A stretch of DNA of 64,000 nt from Hypoxylon rubiginosum (taxonomy: Eukaryota > Ascomycota > Sordariomycetes > Xylariales > Hypoxylaceae), in the NCBI GenBank assembly GCA_902806565.1, contig CADCXA010000034.1, positions 310,001 through 374,000 of the forward strand. Direction: 5' to 3'. Made by a program: the position numbers and the translations under genes. Each line of letters begins with the position of its first letter. The stretch's first letter is position 1. Shown in pieces: positions 10,730 through 18,962 of the stretch. The notes below the pieces were generated by a model. That model searched no databases and was not told the DNA's origin. It saw nothing but the letters and a program-made list of their open reading frames with translations.

Positions 10730-11273
10730 GGTCCTCTCGTTCAGTCTTCTAGTTTAAGTAGACACTTCACTTTTTGTTTCCTAATTAAATCACCTCTTCC
10801 TAGGTTTGGTTGGCAGATTGTGGGAGCATATTTTGGGGTACGTGGCGTCGGGCTTACGACCCTCGACTTTCAAGCTCTCACTTGTACGGCTCCCACATTA
10901 TCTCAGCAAGCTCAGACCACAGATATTATATAAATATTTTGACGATTTGTGGTCTGAGGCAGTCCGATCGCGATAAGCGTTCAGTGGTGACAGAAAATGT
11001 TTATGTAAGATTTATGGTCGGAGGCCACCTGAGATAATAAACATCGTGCCAATAAGCAAGTCGATGCTGATCCGATGCAACTAAATGATAAGAAATCAGA
11101 TCAGATCTGAATGCCTCAAACATGAGTAAGCAAAGATACCCACCGCTCTGATTCTTCGTAGGTACTTTGCCACCATTCCGTATGTCATCAAAATTTTGTA
11201 TCTAGTCAAGAAAGAATAGTGAAAGACTGCGCACTACCAAAGTTCTAGGTACTTTCTACGACTGTTTGTAGGC
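10730..11273. other. Intergenic region with nested inverted repeats
   Basis: About 0.54 kb between the HET gene and the permease on the same strand. It contains three pairs of perfect short inverted repeats described separately. No ORF of note. Confidence 0.6.
10819..11038. repeat. Nested short inverted repeats upstream of permease
   Basis: Three perfect inverted pairs lie within 220 bp: TGTGGGAGC (10819-10827) with GCTCCCACA (10889-10897); ATTATCTCAG (10897-10906) with CTGAGATAAT (11029-11038); and, inside the latter, CTCAGACCACA (10911-10921) with TGTGGTCTGAG (10948-10958) around an AT-rich loop. This could be a fold-back element relic or a cluster of paired regulator sites for the permease; no target-site duplication was established. 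Confidence 0.6.
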
Positions 11274-12944
11274 ATGGAAGAGTCAAAAGAGACGTACTCA
11301 CCGTCACAGACCGCCCGTCAGGTGGCGGGGGATGTGACGGAAGACGACTCTGAGCTCATCTCGCGCCGTGGCACTAAGCGAGGTATCAAATCACGCCATG
11401 CGCAAATGCTCGCACTGGGTGGCACCATCGGAACTGGCCTCTTCGTCGGCACGGGGCAGGCGCTGGCCATTTCCGGTCCCGCATTTCTCTTCGCCGCGTA
11501 CCTGGTGATCTGCTTTCTCGTCTACGGCATCGTCACCGCGATCACCGAGGTCGGCGCCTACCTGCCGGTCCCCGGCATGTCGGTGGCGTACTACGGGAAC
11601 CGGATCGTGTCCCCCAGCCTCGGCTTCGCCCTGGGGTGGATGTACTGGTACACCTGGGGGATAAGCGTCGCCTACGAGATCACCGCTGCCGCCGTCGTGA
11701 TCGACTACTGGCCGAACAGCGTGCCGGTCGCGGCGTGGATCACGATCATGCTCATCGTCATCGTGGCGCTGAATTTCTTTCCCGTCAATGTCTACGGGGA
11801 ATCGGAGTTCTGGTTCGCTTCGATCAAGGTGTTCACCATTATTGGCCTGCTGATCCTGTCCGTGGTCTTGTTCTTCGGCGGCGGGCCGGACCACACCCGG
11901 CTGGGCTTTTGGTATTGGCAGGACCCCGGGGCGACTAAGGAGTATCTCGTCGGGGGTGCCGGCGGCCGGTTCTGCGCCTTTTTGTTCACCCTCATCTACT
12001 CGTGCTTTAGCTTCAACTTCAGTCCCGAGTTGGTCATCATCGCTGCGGGTGAGATGCAGTCTCCTCGCAAGAATCTCCCAAAGGCCGCACTGCATTTCAT
12101 CTGGCGCCTGATTGTATTTTACGCTCTCGGTGCTCTAGCGATTGGCGTCATTTGCCGAAGTGACGAGCCTGCCCTGACCAATGGCGGGAAGGGAGCGGCC
12201 TCGTCCCCTTGGGTCATTGCTATCGAGAGAGCTGGAATCCACGGATTAGACAGCCTCATCAACGCCGTTGTCATCACCTCAGCTTGGTCGAGTGGAAACT
12301 CAGTGTTGTATATGTCCAGTCGCTCCCTCTACTCGCTCGCCGTAGCTGGGAACGCGCCTCGGATATTTACTCGGTGCAACAAGCACGGCGTCCCTGTTTA
12401 TGCTGTTATCGCTTCAAGCTTAGTATCCTTACTCGCGTACCTGAATGTCGATACTGTCAGTGGTATTGTGTTTAATTGGTTTGTCAGTTTCATCAACACG
12501 GCCGCCTTCATAAGTTGGGCGTGCTGCTGTCTCATATACTTTCGCTTCAAGAAAGCATGTGCCGCCCAGGGCATTGCAAAGACGGATTTGCCATACACAA
12601 GCATTTTGCAGCCATGGGCGGCGTGGGTGTCGATGGTGGCGTTTTCTATTTTCGGGTTATTGAACGGATTCTCGGTCTTCTTTCCGGGGCATTTCACTGC
12701 GTCCGACTTCCTTACCGCGTACATTGGTATTCCGGCGTTCTTGCTGATGTACTTCGGTCACAAGTTCTTTGCTAAAGATAATCCTTGGCTTAGGGCGCCT
12801 GGCTCTGTCGATCTCAAGACAGGATTAGCGGATATACTGGCGGATGAGGAGTCTAATACTACCGTCTCCCAGACAGCTAGCTCGGTCAAGCATAATAGGC
12901 ATCTGTGGTTACAAAAGGTATATGCAGTATGGGGATGGGAGTAG
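11274..12944 (+). CDS. Amino-acid permease (fungal YAT/AAT family), 556 aa
   Basis: An intronless frame encodes a typical fungal amino-acid/H+ symporter of the amino acid-polyamine-organocation superfamily. After a ~45-residue polar N-terminus comes RGIKSRHAQMLALGGTIGTG, the signature first helix of the family, with the GTIGTGLFVGTG substrate-binding loop. About twelve hydrophobic segments follow. Other family blocks are visible: PVPGMSVAYYGNR, ALGWMYWYTWGISVAYEITA, the helix-6 region FNFSPELVIIAAGEMQSPRKN, and VITSAWSSGNSVLYMSSRSLYSLA. The 556-aa length is normal for the family. The protein should sit in the plasma membrane and import amino acids; substrate cannot be told from sequence. Codons in the first half are distinctly more GC-rich than the second half, with no break in frame. 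The C-terminus is slightly uncertain because a GTATAT donor-like site lies just before the stop. Confidence 0.93.
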   Translation: MEESKETYSPSQTARQVAGDVTEDDSELISRRGTKRGIKSRHAQMLALGGTIGTGLFVGTGQALAISGPAFLFAAYLVICFLVYGIVTAITEVGAYLPVPGMSVAYYGNRIVSPSLGFALGWMYWYTWGISVAYEITAAAVVIDYWPNSVPVAAWITIMLIVIVALNFFPVNVYGESEFWFASIKVFTIIGLLILSVVLFFGGGPDHTRLGFWYWQDPGATKEYLVGGAGGRFCAFLFTLIYSCFSFNFSPELVIIAAGEMQSPRKNLPKAALHFIWRLIVFYALGALAIGVICRSDEPALTNGGKGAASSPWVIAIERAGIHGLDSLINAVVITSAWSSGNSVLYMSSRSLYSLAVAGNAPRIFTRCNKHGVPVYAVIASSLVSLLAYLNVDTVSGIVFNWFVSFINTAAFISWACCCLIYFRFKKACAAQGIAKTDLPYTSILQPWAAWVSMVAFSIFGLLNGFSVFFPGHFTASDFLTAYIGIPAFLLMYFGHKFFAKDNPWLRAPGSVDLKTGLADILADEESNTTVSQTASSVKHNRHLWLQKVYAVWGWE

Positions 12945-13608
12945 GACGCAATTTTCTCAGGTCTATTTACGAGGGATCAATTCCAAGGGAAGGGAGTCCT
13001 AAAATTACTTGCCGTCAACCTTAACCTGCCGAGTCCCATTAACTACCGGGTATTTTATTAATTCAAAGTCTCGTTCTTGTAATGACTTGTAGCGATTTTA
13101 CCTAATTCCTCTCTAGGCATCTGAGAATTCCTGGTTAATTAGTAGAATAATGAGTACGGTTATATTGGTTCTGTCCCCCTGAAATGGATTAGTCAGCAGC
13201 CCCTGAATCTCCAAATCCCCCCTTTTCACCTTGGTTGTTTCTTCTTGGCACTTCAAAAGAAGTCGTCATAGCTAGATAACTAGATGTCAATACTATTTCG
13301 TGTCATTCGTTATTATTTACTACATTAGCATCATTTTAAGAAACAGTTATAGGTAGAGATGGCGACACGCTGGTTGATCAAAGCACAAATTCATACCTAC
13401 CTCTAGGCTAAAGTGGTCCGGTGCTCGTGGCAGAAGCCTGTGTCTTTCTTGGCAAATACACTACGCAAAACCTCAAAATTACTAATGCCAATTCGTGCTA
13501 CGTTATACCATATATTTTATGTACTATAATAGCACAAACCCCATCTGTCGTCCATGAAGTTCCCCGCTTCACCTCCATTCTCTATTTTCGAGCAATTCGG
13601 AAAGAGAT
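12945..13608. other. Intergenic region, no gene seen
   Basis: About 0.66 kb, AT-rich, between the permease and the GNAT gene on the same strand. No ORF or recognisable element. Confidence 0.55.
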
Positions 13609-14404
13609 ATGGCTCAGCAACCGACACAAACTGGACCAACCGAGGTCGAACCCCAGATTGAGGTCATCGACCAACCTGAGGATGTTATCGAAGCTTTTGA
13701 CTGCGCATGCAAAGCGTTCGGCGAGCAGACTCATGATGCCATTTGGATGGCTTTAAATCCTGAGTGGGATAAGGTCGGGCCCGTAGGCCGACCCCGGGCC
13801 GCGGCTCGCTTGGTCGAACAGTGGCGCCGCATAACTTACGATAATCAAGGGAATCCAAACACCATCTTTCTCAAGGCGACTCTTCCCGATCCTACTGAGG
13901 ACGGGCGGCGAATCATCGCAGGCTTAGCTATATGGGCGCAATTGTCAATAGTCGAGGGTCATGGAGATCCACCTTCCGATGACCTACGAAGCTCTTTAGA
14001 CCTCGAGGCGCTCTATCCGGGGAATGAATCCGAGCAGCGCTATCTCTGCCAAGTTCACCGTTCGTTTGCTGGGCGACGCTGTGCAGTCGCCAGAGAAAAG
14101 GCAACTTCAGAGCCACCATCTGTTATGCACCTCCAGTTATGCGCGTCAGACCCTGCTTACCAACGGAGAGGTATTGCCACGAAGTTGGTTCAATGGGGCC
14201 TTAATGAGGCACATCGCCGGGGCGGTCTAGAGGCCATCACAGAAGCGTCCAGCAGTAAGTACAGTCTAGTCCTTTCCAGAGTACCTAACTGTCCTTTTTC
14301 TTTGTGCCCCTTTGTCACACGGCTCGATCCGAGTGGCTCACCTGATTAGAGAAACCCATGGTCACAGATCTTGGCAAGCGCGTATCCTGTATATTGATGT
14401 GTGA
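13609..14404 (+). CDS. GNAT-family N-acetyltransferase, 2 exons, 238 aa
   Basis: Exon 1 is 13609-14254. The recognisable part is the acetyl-CoA binding core LQLCASDPAYQRRGIATKLVQWG (the QRRGIA loop binds the pyrophosphate of the cofactor, near residue 187), followed by the conserved helix and EAITEASS. A consensus donor (GTAAGT) interrupts the frame exactly at the end of EASS. The best continuation is an 80-nt intron ending at a GAG acceptor to exon 2, 14334-14404, which gives SSMAHLI and then WQARILYIDV before a stop; this matches the usual SSMGxxLY...GF strand pattern only loosely. Reading through the intron gives an unrelated C-terminus ending at 14349. The N-terminal half is typical of fungal GNAT proteins with unknown acceptor. 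The C-terminal strand is shorter than usual, so partial decay is possible. Confidence 0.75.
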
Positions 14405-15329
14405 GTTGGCTGAGGTTGAATGGATGGAGATAACTCGGATTGAAACAACAAGACCAACACACGTCAGTCGGGCGCTTAGAGCGGCAATAAGGCAGAAATC
14501 AAGTAGCAACCTTGGGACATAAATAAGGCCTTAGATTCCTGTCTAAATTGAAGGGAATCAAGGACCTTAGGACCCGTAAAGATTATTATATTGAATTGAA
14601 GCTATTCCAAGTCTCTGATACAGACCCTTGTCACACCCTTTGTCTCAAAACATAATATGCTGTTTAAACCTAGGCTGTTGATAACAATATAATAACTAAC
14701 TCGAACCCTCTTAGTGGGGAGGCATGTCTATGCCCGTCTAGGCTTTCATGGTGAAATTCAAGATATGGAATACAAAGTAGACAGCGAATTTCAGTCACGA
14801 GACAAGCCTCCTAATCTTTTCATGCGCACTGGGACCAGCATATAGTACGATATTAGCATGAATTCACACTACACCTTGCGAGGGGTTGGTCAAGCGACGC
14901 TTGTCTCCTATAGCATTCTTTCAGGATGTGAAATAGACAATATAATTTTTCACGATTCATTGCAGCTATCTAATTGAAACTTAACTAGAGCTCTATTACA
15001 ATTGAACATTGTGAATAAAACAATGCAAGCAAAGGAATTGTCTTTGATACGTGCTACAACGGAATCAATGTCCTTGTATATGCTTCCCGCATTATAACAA
15101 TCAACAAATAAAACAACAAGATAACAAAGATCATTGTCGAAAAGGTTTAGACGTTAGCTTACAGCACACAAGTTACGCCGAGGATTTAAACCAGGCTGGA
15201 GAACGCGAAAATGAGTCCAAACAGTTCAATCCGGTTCGCAAAACTGTCTGGTACAGAGTATCTTCTACACATTCCAGTCTATCAAATCCCAGGCACCTTC
15301 TAGTCTCCATCTCCCTCTTCCGTCTCGAG
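14405..15329. other. Intergenic region, no gene seen
   Basis: About 0.9 kb, AT-rich. An open frame continues upstream of the kinesin start into this region (15051-15329), but its composition is not protein-like and I treat it as 5' untranslated. Confidence 0.5.
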
Positions 15330-17216
15330 ATGGGTGGCCTTCGTATGGAGGATCGACTCCAGAATGTCGAGTCCCAATTGAAGGCCCTCGATCAGACTAT
15401 CGGCAACTTTATGGAATCTCAAAGGGTAACCGAAGAGTCAACAGCCCAGAATATTAGACGCATAGAGGAGAGTATCCAAGTTCTAAACGACTTCGTCGAC
15501 TATAATATCGTCGCCGAGGATGGACACATAACCTCTTCACTACGGGATATAACCGCGAGATTTATAGGCTTAGAAGAGCAGCTGAAAAGAATACAAGACA
15601 ACAGAAGCACGCCTCTTACAGCCTCACCAGAGGAAGACAGCCCCTCGAAAGTTTTAGCAGACCTAGAGTCCGAAGAACGGAAACGCAAAGTTACAGAGCT
15701 AGAGATCCGATTGAAAAAAGCAGAAGACGAACGCAACCAGATGCAATCACTCTTCGAAGAGACCCACGCAGACCTAGAGCAATGGAAAGCCGAGTTCGAC
15801 ACGGCGATAACAGCGCACGGAAATATCGAAGAACTGCTCAAAGAGAAAATCGAAGCGGAGAAGAGGATCAACCGAAATCTTTTCAAGCAAGTCCAAGAGA
15901 TGAAGGGAAACATTCGTGTGATGTGTCGCATTCGCCCAGCCCCTAGCGATACCGCCGAGGAGGAGCTTGCAGACTTCGGCCCTCGAGAACAGGGCGACTT
16001 TTCTCATTCGTGGGGAAAGCTCCGTATGCCAGTAGAGCGGAAGAACGCCATGGGCACAGTCGTGACCGACAAAAAGTCGTTCGACTTTGAGAGAATTTTC
16101 GGGCCAGAAGAGACCAACGATGACATTTTCAACGAGATTAGCGATCTTATCGAATGCGCTCTAGAAGGTCAAAAGGTCGGTATTTTCGCTTACGGACAAA
16201 CCGGCTCAGGTAAGACGTACACCCTCAGTCATAGAGGTCTTGAGGAAGGTTCCAGTGATGGTATCATCCCCAGGACCCTAGCTTCGATATTCGAGACTGC
16301 AGGTGAGACTTCTGATCGATACCGGTATTCGATCTCGTTGTCCATCTTGGAGATCTACACCAACAATATTTACGACCTTTTGCAAGCACCTGTCAACGGC
16401 CAGAAGACGGAAACCCGCCTCGAACAGGCAAACGTTGTGCCTCTGGACTCTCTTTCTATGGCCGAGGAAATCATCGAAGACGCAATTCGGATTAGGACAT
16501 CTTCCTCTACGGAGAAGAACGCAAATTCCTCGCGCTCGCATCTAATTATAACGTTTCGAATCACCAGAGAGAACCTTGTCGACGGATCCACCATCGAAGG
16601 GCTTCTTAACCTGGTCGACCTTGCGGGCTCGGAGCGATCTGCGGCAGATGGGCTGGAGGGACAGCAGTTGCAGGAAGGTATCCTAATTAACAGATCGCTA
16701 CTCAGCTTAAACAGGGTCATCACTGCTTTAGGCCAGGGTACTGTCGTAGCCTTCGATACTGCCCTCGTAAGGGCCCTTCGACCTTGTCTCTCACACGACT
16801 CTAAGACCTTGATGTTCGTCATGGTCAGCCCCTTTAAGAGGGACTTGACCGTTTCTCTGCAGACCCTTGAAAAGGGGCAAGAGGCTACCAACGCGAAGCT
16901 AGCTTCGGTCACGCGCAACGATTCGAGGAGAACGTCTGCACCTCCCGGCATCAGAAAGAATCCTTCGCCATCACCGACCGGTGTAAGGTTTCCCGGAAGC
17001 TCGAGCAGACCTACACCCAGCGCGGGCAGAGGTACGCCTTCTACTACAGGCAGAGGTGTGCCTGCTACTCCATCCAGGGGTTCGCTTAATACTGCGAGTA
17101 GGGGCGGATCTTCTGCAGGCAGAGGAAGAGCGTCACTTTCCGTCACAACTCCAACACGGGGAGGTAGGGGTCTTCGTGGCGGGCTTCCCAGAACACCTCC
17201 CAACCGACCCTCTTAA
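15330..17216 (+). CDS. Divergent kinesin-14-like motor with basic C-terminal tail, 628 aa
   Basis: Order of parts: coiled coil (about residues 5-195), neck/motor junction KGNIRVMCRIRP (about 192-203) as in C-terminal-motor kinesin-14 proteins (Kar3/KlpA group), then the motor. Nucleotide-binding motifs are complete: P-loop GQTGSGKT (289-296), switch I NSSRSH (399-404), switch II LVDLAGSE (428-435). Downstream the motor is odd: the region that normally reads YRxSKLT, part of the microtubule interface, is FDTALVRAL (about 475-483), and the usual LRFA-type end of the motor is replaced by LQTLEKGQEAT. Unlike normal kinesin-14 proteins it does not stop after the motor but adds about 100 residues rich in Ser, Thr, Arg, Gly and Pro with repeated GRG/RG and TPS motifs. 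I chose the Met at 15330 because the 93 residues upstream in the same frame look untranslated. No intron was needed. It probably retains ATPase function but altered microtubule contact. Confidence 0.85.
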   Translation: MGGLRMEDRLQNVESQLKALDQTIGNFMESQRVTEESTAQNIRRIEESIQVLNDFVDYNIVAEDGHITSSLRDITARFIGLEEQLKRIQDNRSTPLTASPEEDSPSKVLADLESEERKRKVTELEIRLKKAEDERNQMQSLFEETHADLEQWKAEFDTAITAHGNIEELLKEKIEAEKRINRNLFKQVQEMKGNIRVMCRIRPAPSDTAEEELADFGPREQGDFSHSWGKLRMPVERKNAMGTVVTDKKSFDFERIFGPEETNDDIFNEISDLIECALEGQKVGIFAYGQTGSGKTYTLSHRGLEEGSSDGIIPRTLASIFETAGETSDRYRYSISLSILEIYTNNIYDLLQAPVNGQKTETRLEQANVVPLDSLSMAEEIIEDAIRIRTSSSTEKNANSSRSHLIITFRITRENLVDGSTIEGLLNLVDLAGSERSAADGLEGQQLQEGILINRSLLSLNRVITALGQGTVVAFDTALVRALRPCLSHDSKTLMFVMVSPFKRDLTVSLQTLEKGQEATNAKLASVTRNDSRRTSAPPGIRKNPSPSPTGVRFPGSSSRPTPSAGRGTPSTTGRGVPATPSRGSLNTASRGGSSAGRGRASLSVTTPTRGGRGLRGGLPRTPPNRPS

Positions 17217-17288
17217 TCCCCTGCTCCATTAATATCACGAAGAGATCTATTCTAGTAGGCTTTCTTATATACAGGAGATGGAAATGAA

Positions 17289-17298
17289 TACCTAGGTA
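17289..17298. repeat. TACCTAGGTA palindrome copy
   Basis: Perfect copy in the kinesin 3' region; a one-mismatch copy (17404-17413) lies 115 bp away. Confidence 0.8.
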
Positions 17299-17530
17299 GG
17301 TGCCGGAGGGTGTTTTATTCCCTCGAGTTACGTCAAGCTCTTAATATCCTAAATTATCCATTTGTTAGTTTGTTCCAGGGAGCACTCATGTAAGGCAGGT
17401 AGGTACCTAGGTTAGACAGATTCGATTTTTTCATATAAAAAAATGTAATAATTATAAACCTCTTCAAAACTCATGTATTTGTCTTGGTGCCTATAGTTTT
17501 TCCTCTTCCTCTTCTCCTTCCTTTCCTTTT

Positions 17531-17566
17531 CTTTTTCTTTTTCTTTTTCTTTTTCTTTTTCTTTTT
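17531..17566 (+). repeat. (CTTTTT)6 microsatellite
   Basis: Six perfect hexamer units inside a longer pyrimidine-rich tract (about 17500-17575). It is a length-variable simple repeat in the intergenic space; frames reading through it (poly-Lys/Glu or poly-Phe) are artefacts. Confidence 0.95.
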
Positions 17567-18029
17567 CCTCTCTTTTCAAAGACAAGAGGCAAAACATTTA
17601 GCGACAAAAACCGCCAGCCTCTGGCAAATACGTCACTACGAACTAATATCCCAAGATTCTACAAACGTAAACAAGAGCCATGTACACTTTCGCTATTCGT
17701 GTTTGATAGCAGACACATATTTATGATCAACTCATATACGCGAAATATACCTAAACTCGCAATTCTTTCCAATTGAGAGGTACGGTAGGTAACTACGCGA
17801 TGGCTCGAAGGAGACGTCGCGAAGCGTGCAGTGTACAGAAAAGCCCAAATTTACGTTTCCAGCGTCCGCGTGTATATCCATTTTTTTTTTTACTCCTGAG
17901 ATCCAACCGAATTACTCCCTAAATGAGATGCGTCCCATACTGTTCAAACTTCCCAAAAATCAACGCCATATAGAAATCCATGCACCATTAATATATTACA
18001 ACGCCAAGATTCAGGGGCTCATGTATTAA

Positions 18030-18962
18030 TTAAGCGAGAGCATCGGTAAGGACACTAGAACAGTCGGTGAAACTGCTTGTGTCGCTAATACCGAGCAGGC
18101 TCATTTTCTCCATCCTATATCAGAGGAATTAGCAACTACCTAAGGTTGAAGGAAGGCCTGCTAGGTGGATTACTTACGCTGGCACGAAGGCAGCAGCCCA
18201 AGCTGAGGAGTCGGAGCCAAAAGTATTCCAGTCAGAGCTGGTATCAGTCCCGTTGCTGAGATTCTTGTCGCTGGTCAGGCTCGAGGGAGCTGTGCCATCA
18301 GCCGTCTCGGTGTAGAAATCCGTGTCCCATTCCGATGTTGAGTCGTCGAGCCCATCTCCGGCCAAGTCCTTAGCAGTAGTATGGGCGCCAACGAGAGCAA
18401 CCAGCTCAGTGACTGAGAAGCCCTTGGCAGCAAACGCAGATACTATCGAGGCGGCGTCGTCGGTGGGCCCGGGCATCTGATCTTCCGCGTTGGCATCGGA
18501 CGAGTCAGTTCGGCCGACCACGACGGATACTACTGGCCCGTTTGTGCAAGCGGCAATCCCAAATGCTATGTGTGATACGAACATAAGCCAGAGGAAAAAG
18601 GGCAAAAGGGGGGTGTACGCCAAGAACTCACCAGCTGCGAACTGAATTAGGTCAGCAGTACCAACGCTATACTGCGTGGCTTTGTCGCCCAGAGTTGAGC
18701 ATATATCGACAAGCTGAGTGTTTTCGCCACGAGCAGTGCACTCGTCTGACAGGATAATTGATCCGTCACATGAACCGGGGAAGCAGTCGTGGAAGGCGAG
18801 ACGAATAGCTGCACGGGCATCGTCGTTGCAATCGCCGTCAGTGATGAAGGAAGTCTTCAGATCCGCAGCAACATCAGTCCACGCGGATGGGCATTGGGCC
18901 GTGGTAAGACCATAGTGAGTTGCAAGGGCAGCAAGGAGAATGGTAGGCCTGAACGAATGCAT
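18030..18962 (-). CDS. Secreted class II (fungal) heme peroxidase, 3 exons, 267 aa
   Basis: Exons on the minus strand are 18962-18632, 18565-18178 and 18114-18030; introns 66 and 63 nt, GT-AG. A signal peptide of about 22 residues ends at TTA|QC. The distal heme site is RLAFHDC with Arg54 and His58; the proximal ligand is His172 in ELVALVGAHT, both in the plant/fungal peroxidase superfamily pattern. Paired Cys residues suit a secreted protein. The 66-nt first intron is a multiple of three without stop, so an unspliced reading also looks open, inserting a hydrophobic stretch; the spliced form QFAAAFGIAAC fits the family. At 267 residues it is shorter than basidiomycete lignin peroxidases (about 340), as expected for ascomycete members. 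It should use H2O2 to oxidise phenolics or similar substrates outside the cell. No catalytic tryptophan or Mn site is claimed. The start at 18962 was chosen for the signal peptide; the frame extends upstream without protein-like character. Confidence 0.92.

Larger units (their letters stand above)
17217..18029. other. Intergenic region between convergent kinesin and peroxidase genes
   Basis: About 0.8 kb between two convergent genes, so it holds both 3' ends. It contains one perfect TACCTAGGTA palindrome (17289-17298), a one-mismatch copy (17404-17413) and a (CTTTTT)6 microsatellite. No gene. Confidence 0.6.

Noticed and set aside
11391..12095. 234-codon minus-strand frame inside the permease gene
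   Set aside because: Antisense shadow of the GC-rich first half of the permease; no family resemblance.
8588..13000. HET, permease and GNAT genes as a secondary-metabolite cluster
   Set aside because: No backbone enzyme (PKS, NRPS, terpene synthase) or pathway regulator is present.
15051..15329. 93-residue N-terminal extension of the kinesin frame
   Set aside because: Composition is not protein-like and a good ATG followed by the coiled coil lies at 15330.
17412..17597. Lys/Glu repeat protein from the (CTTTTT)n tract
   Set aside because: Microsatellite translation only.
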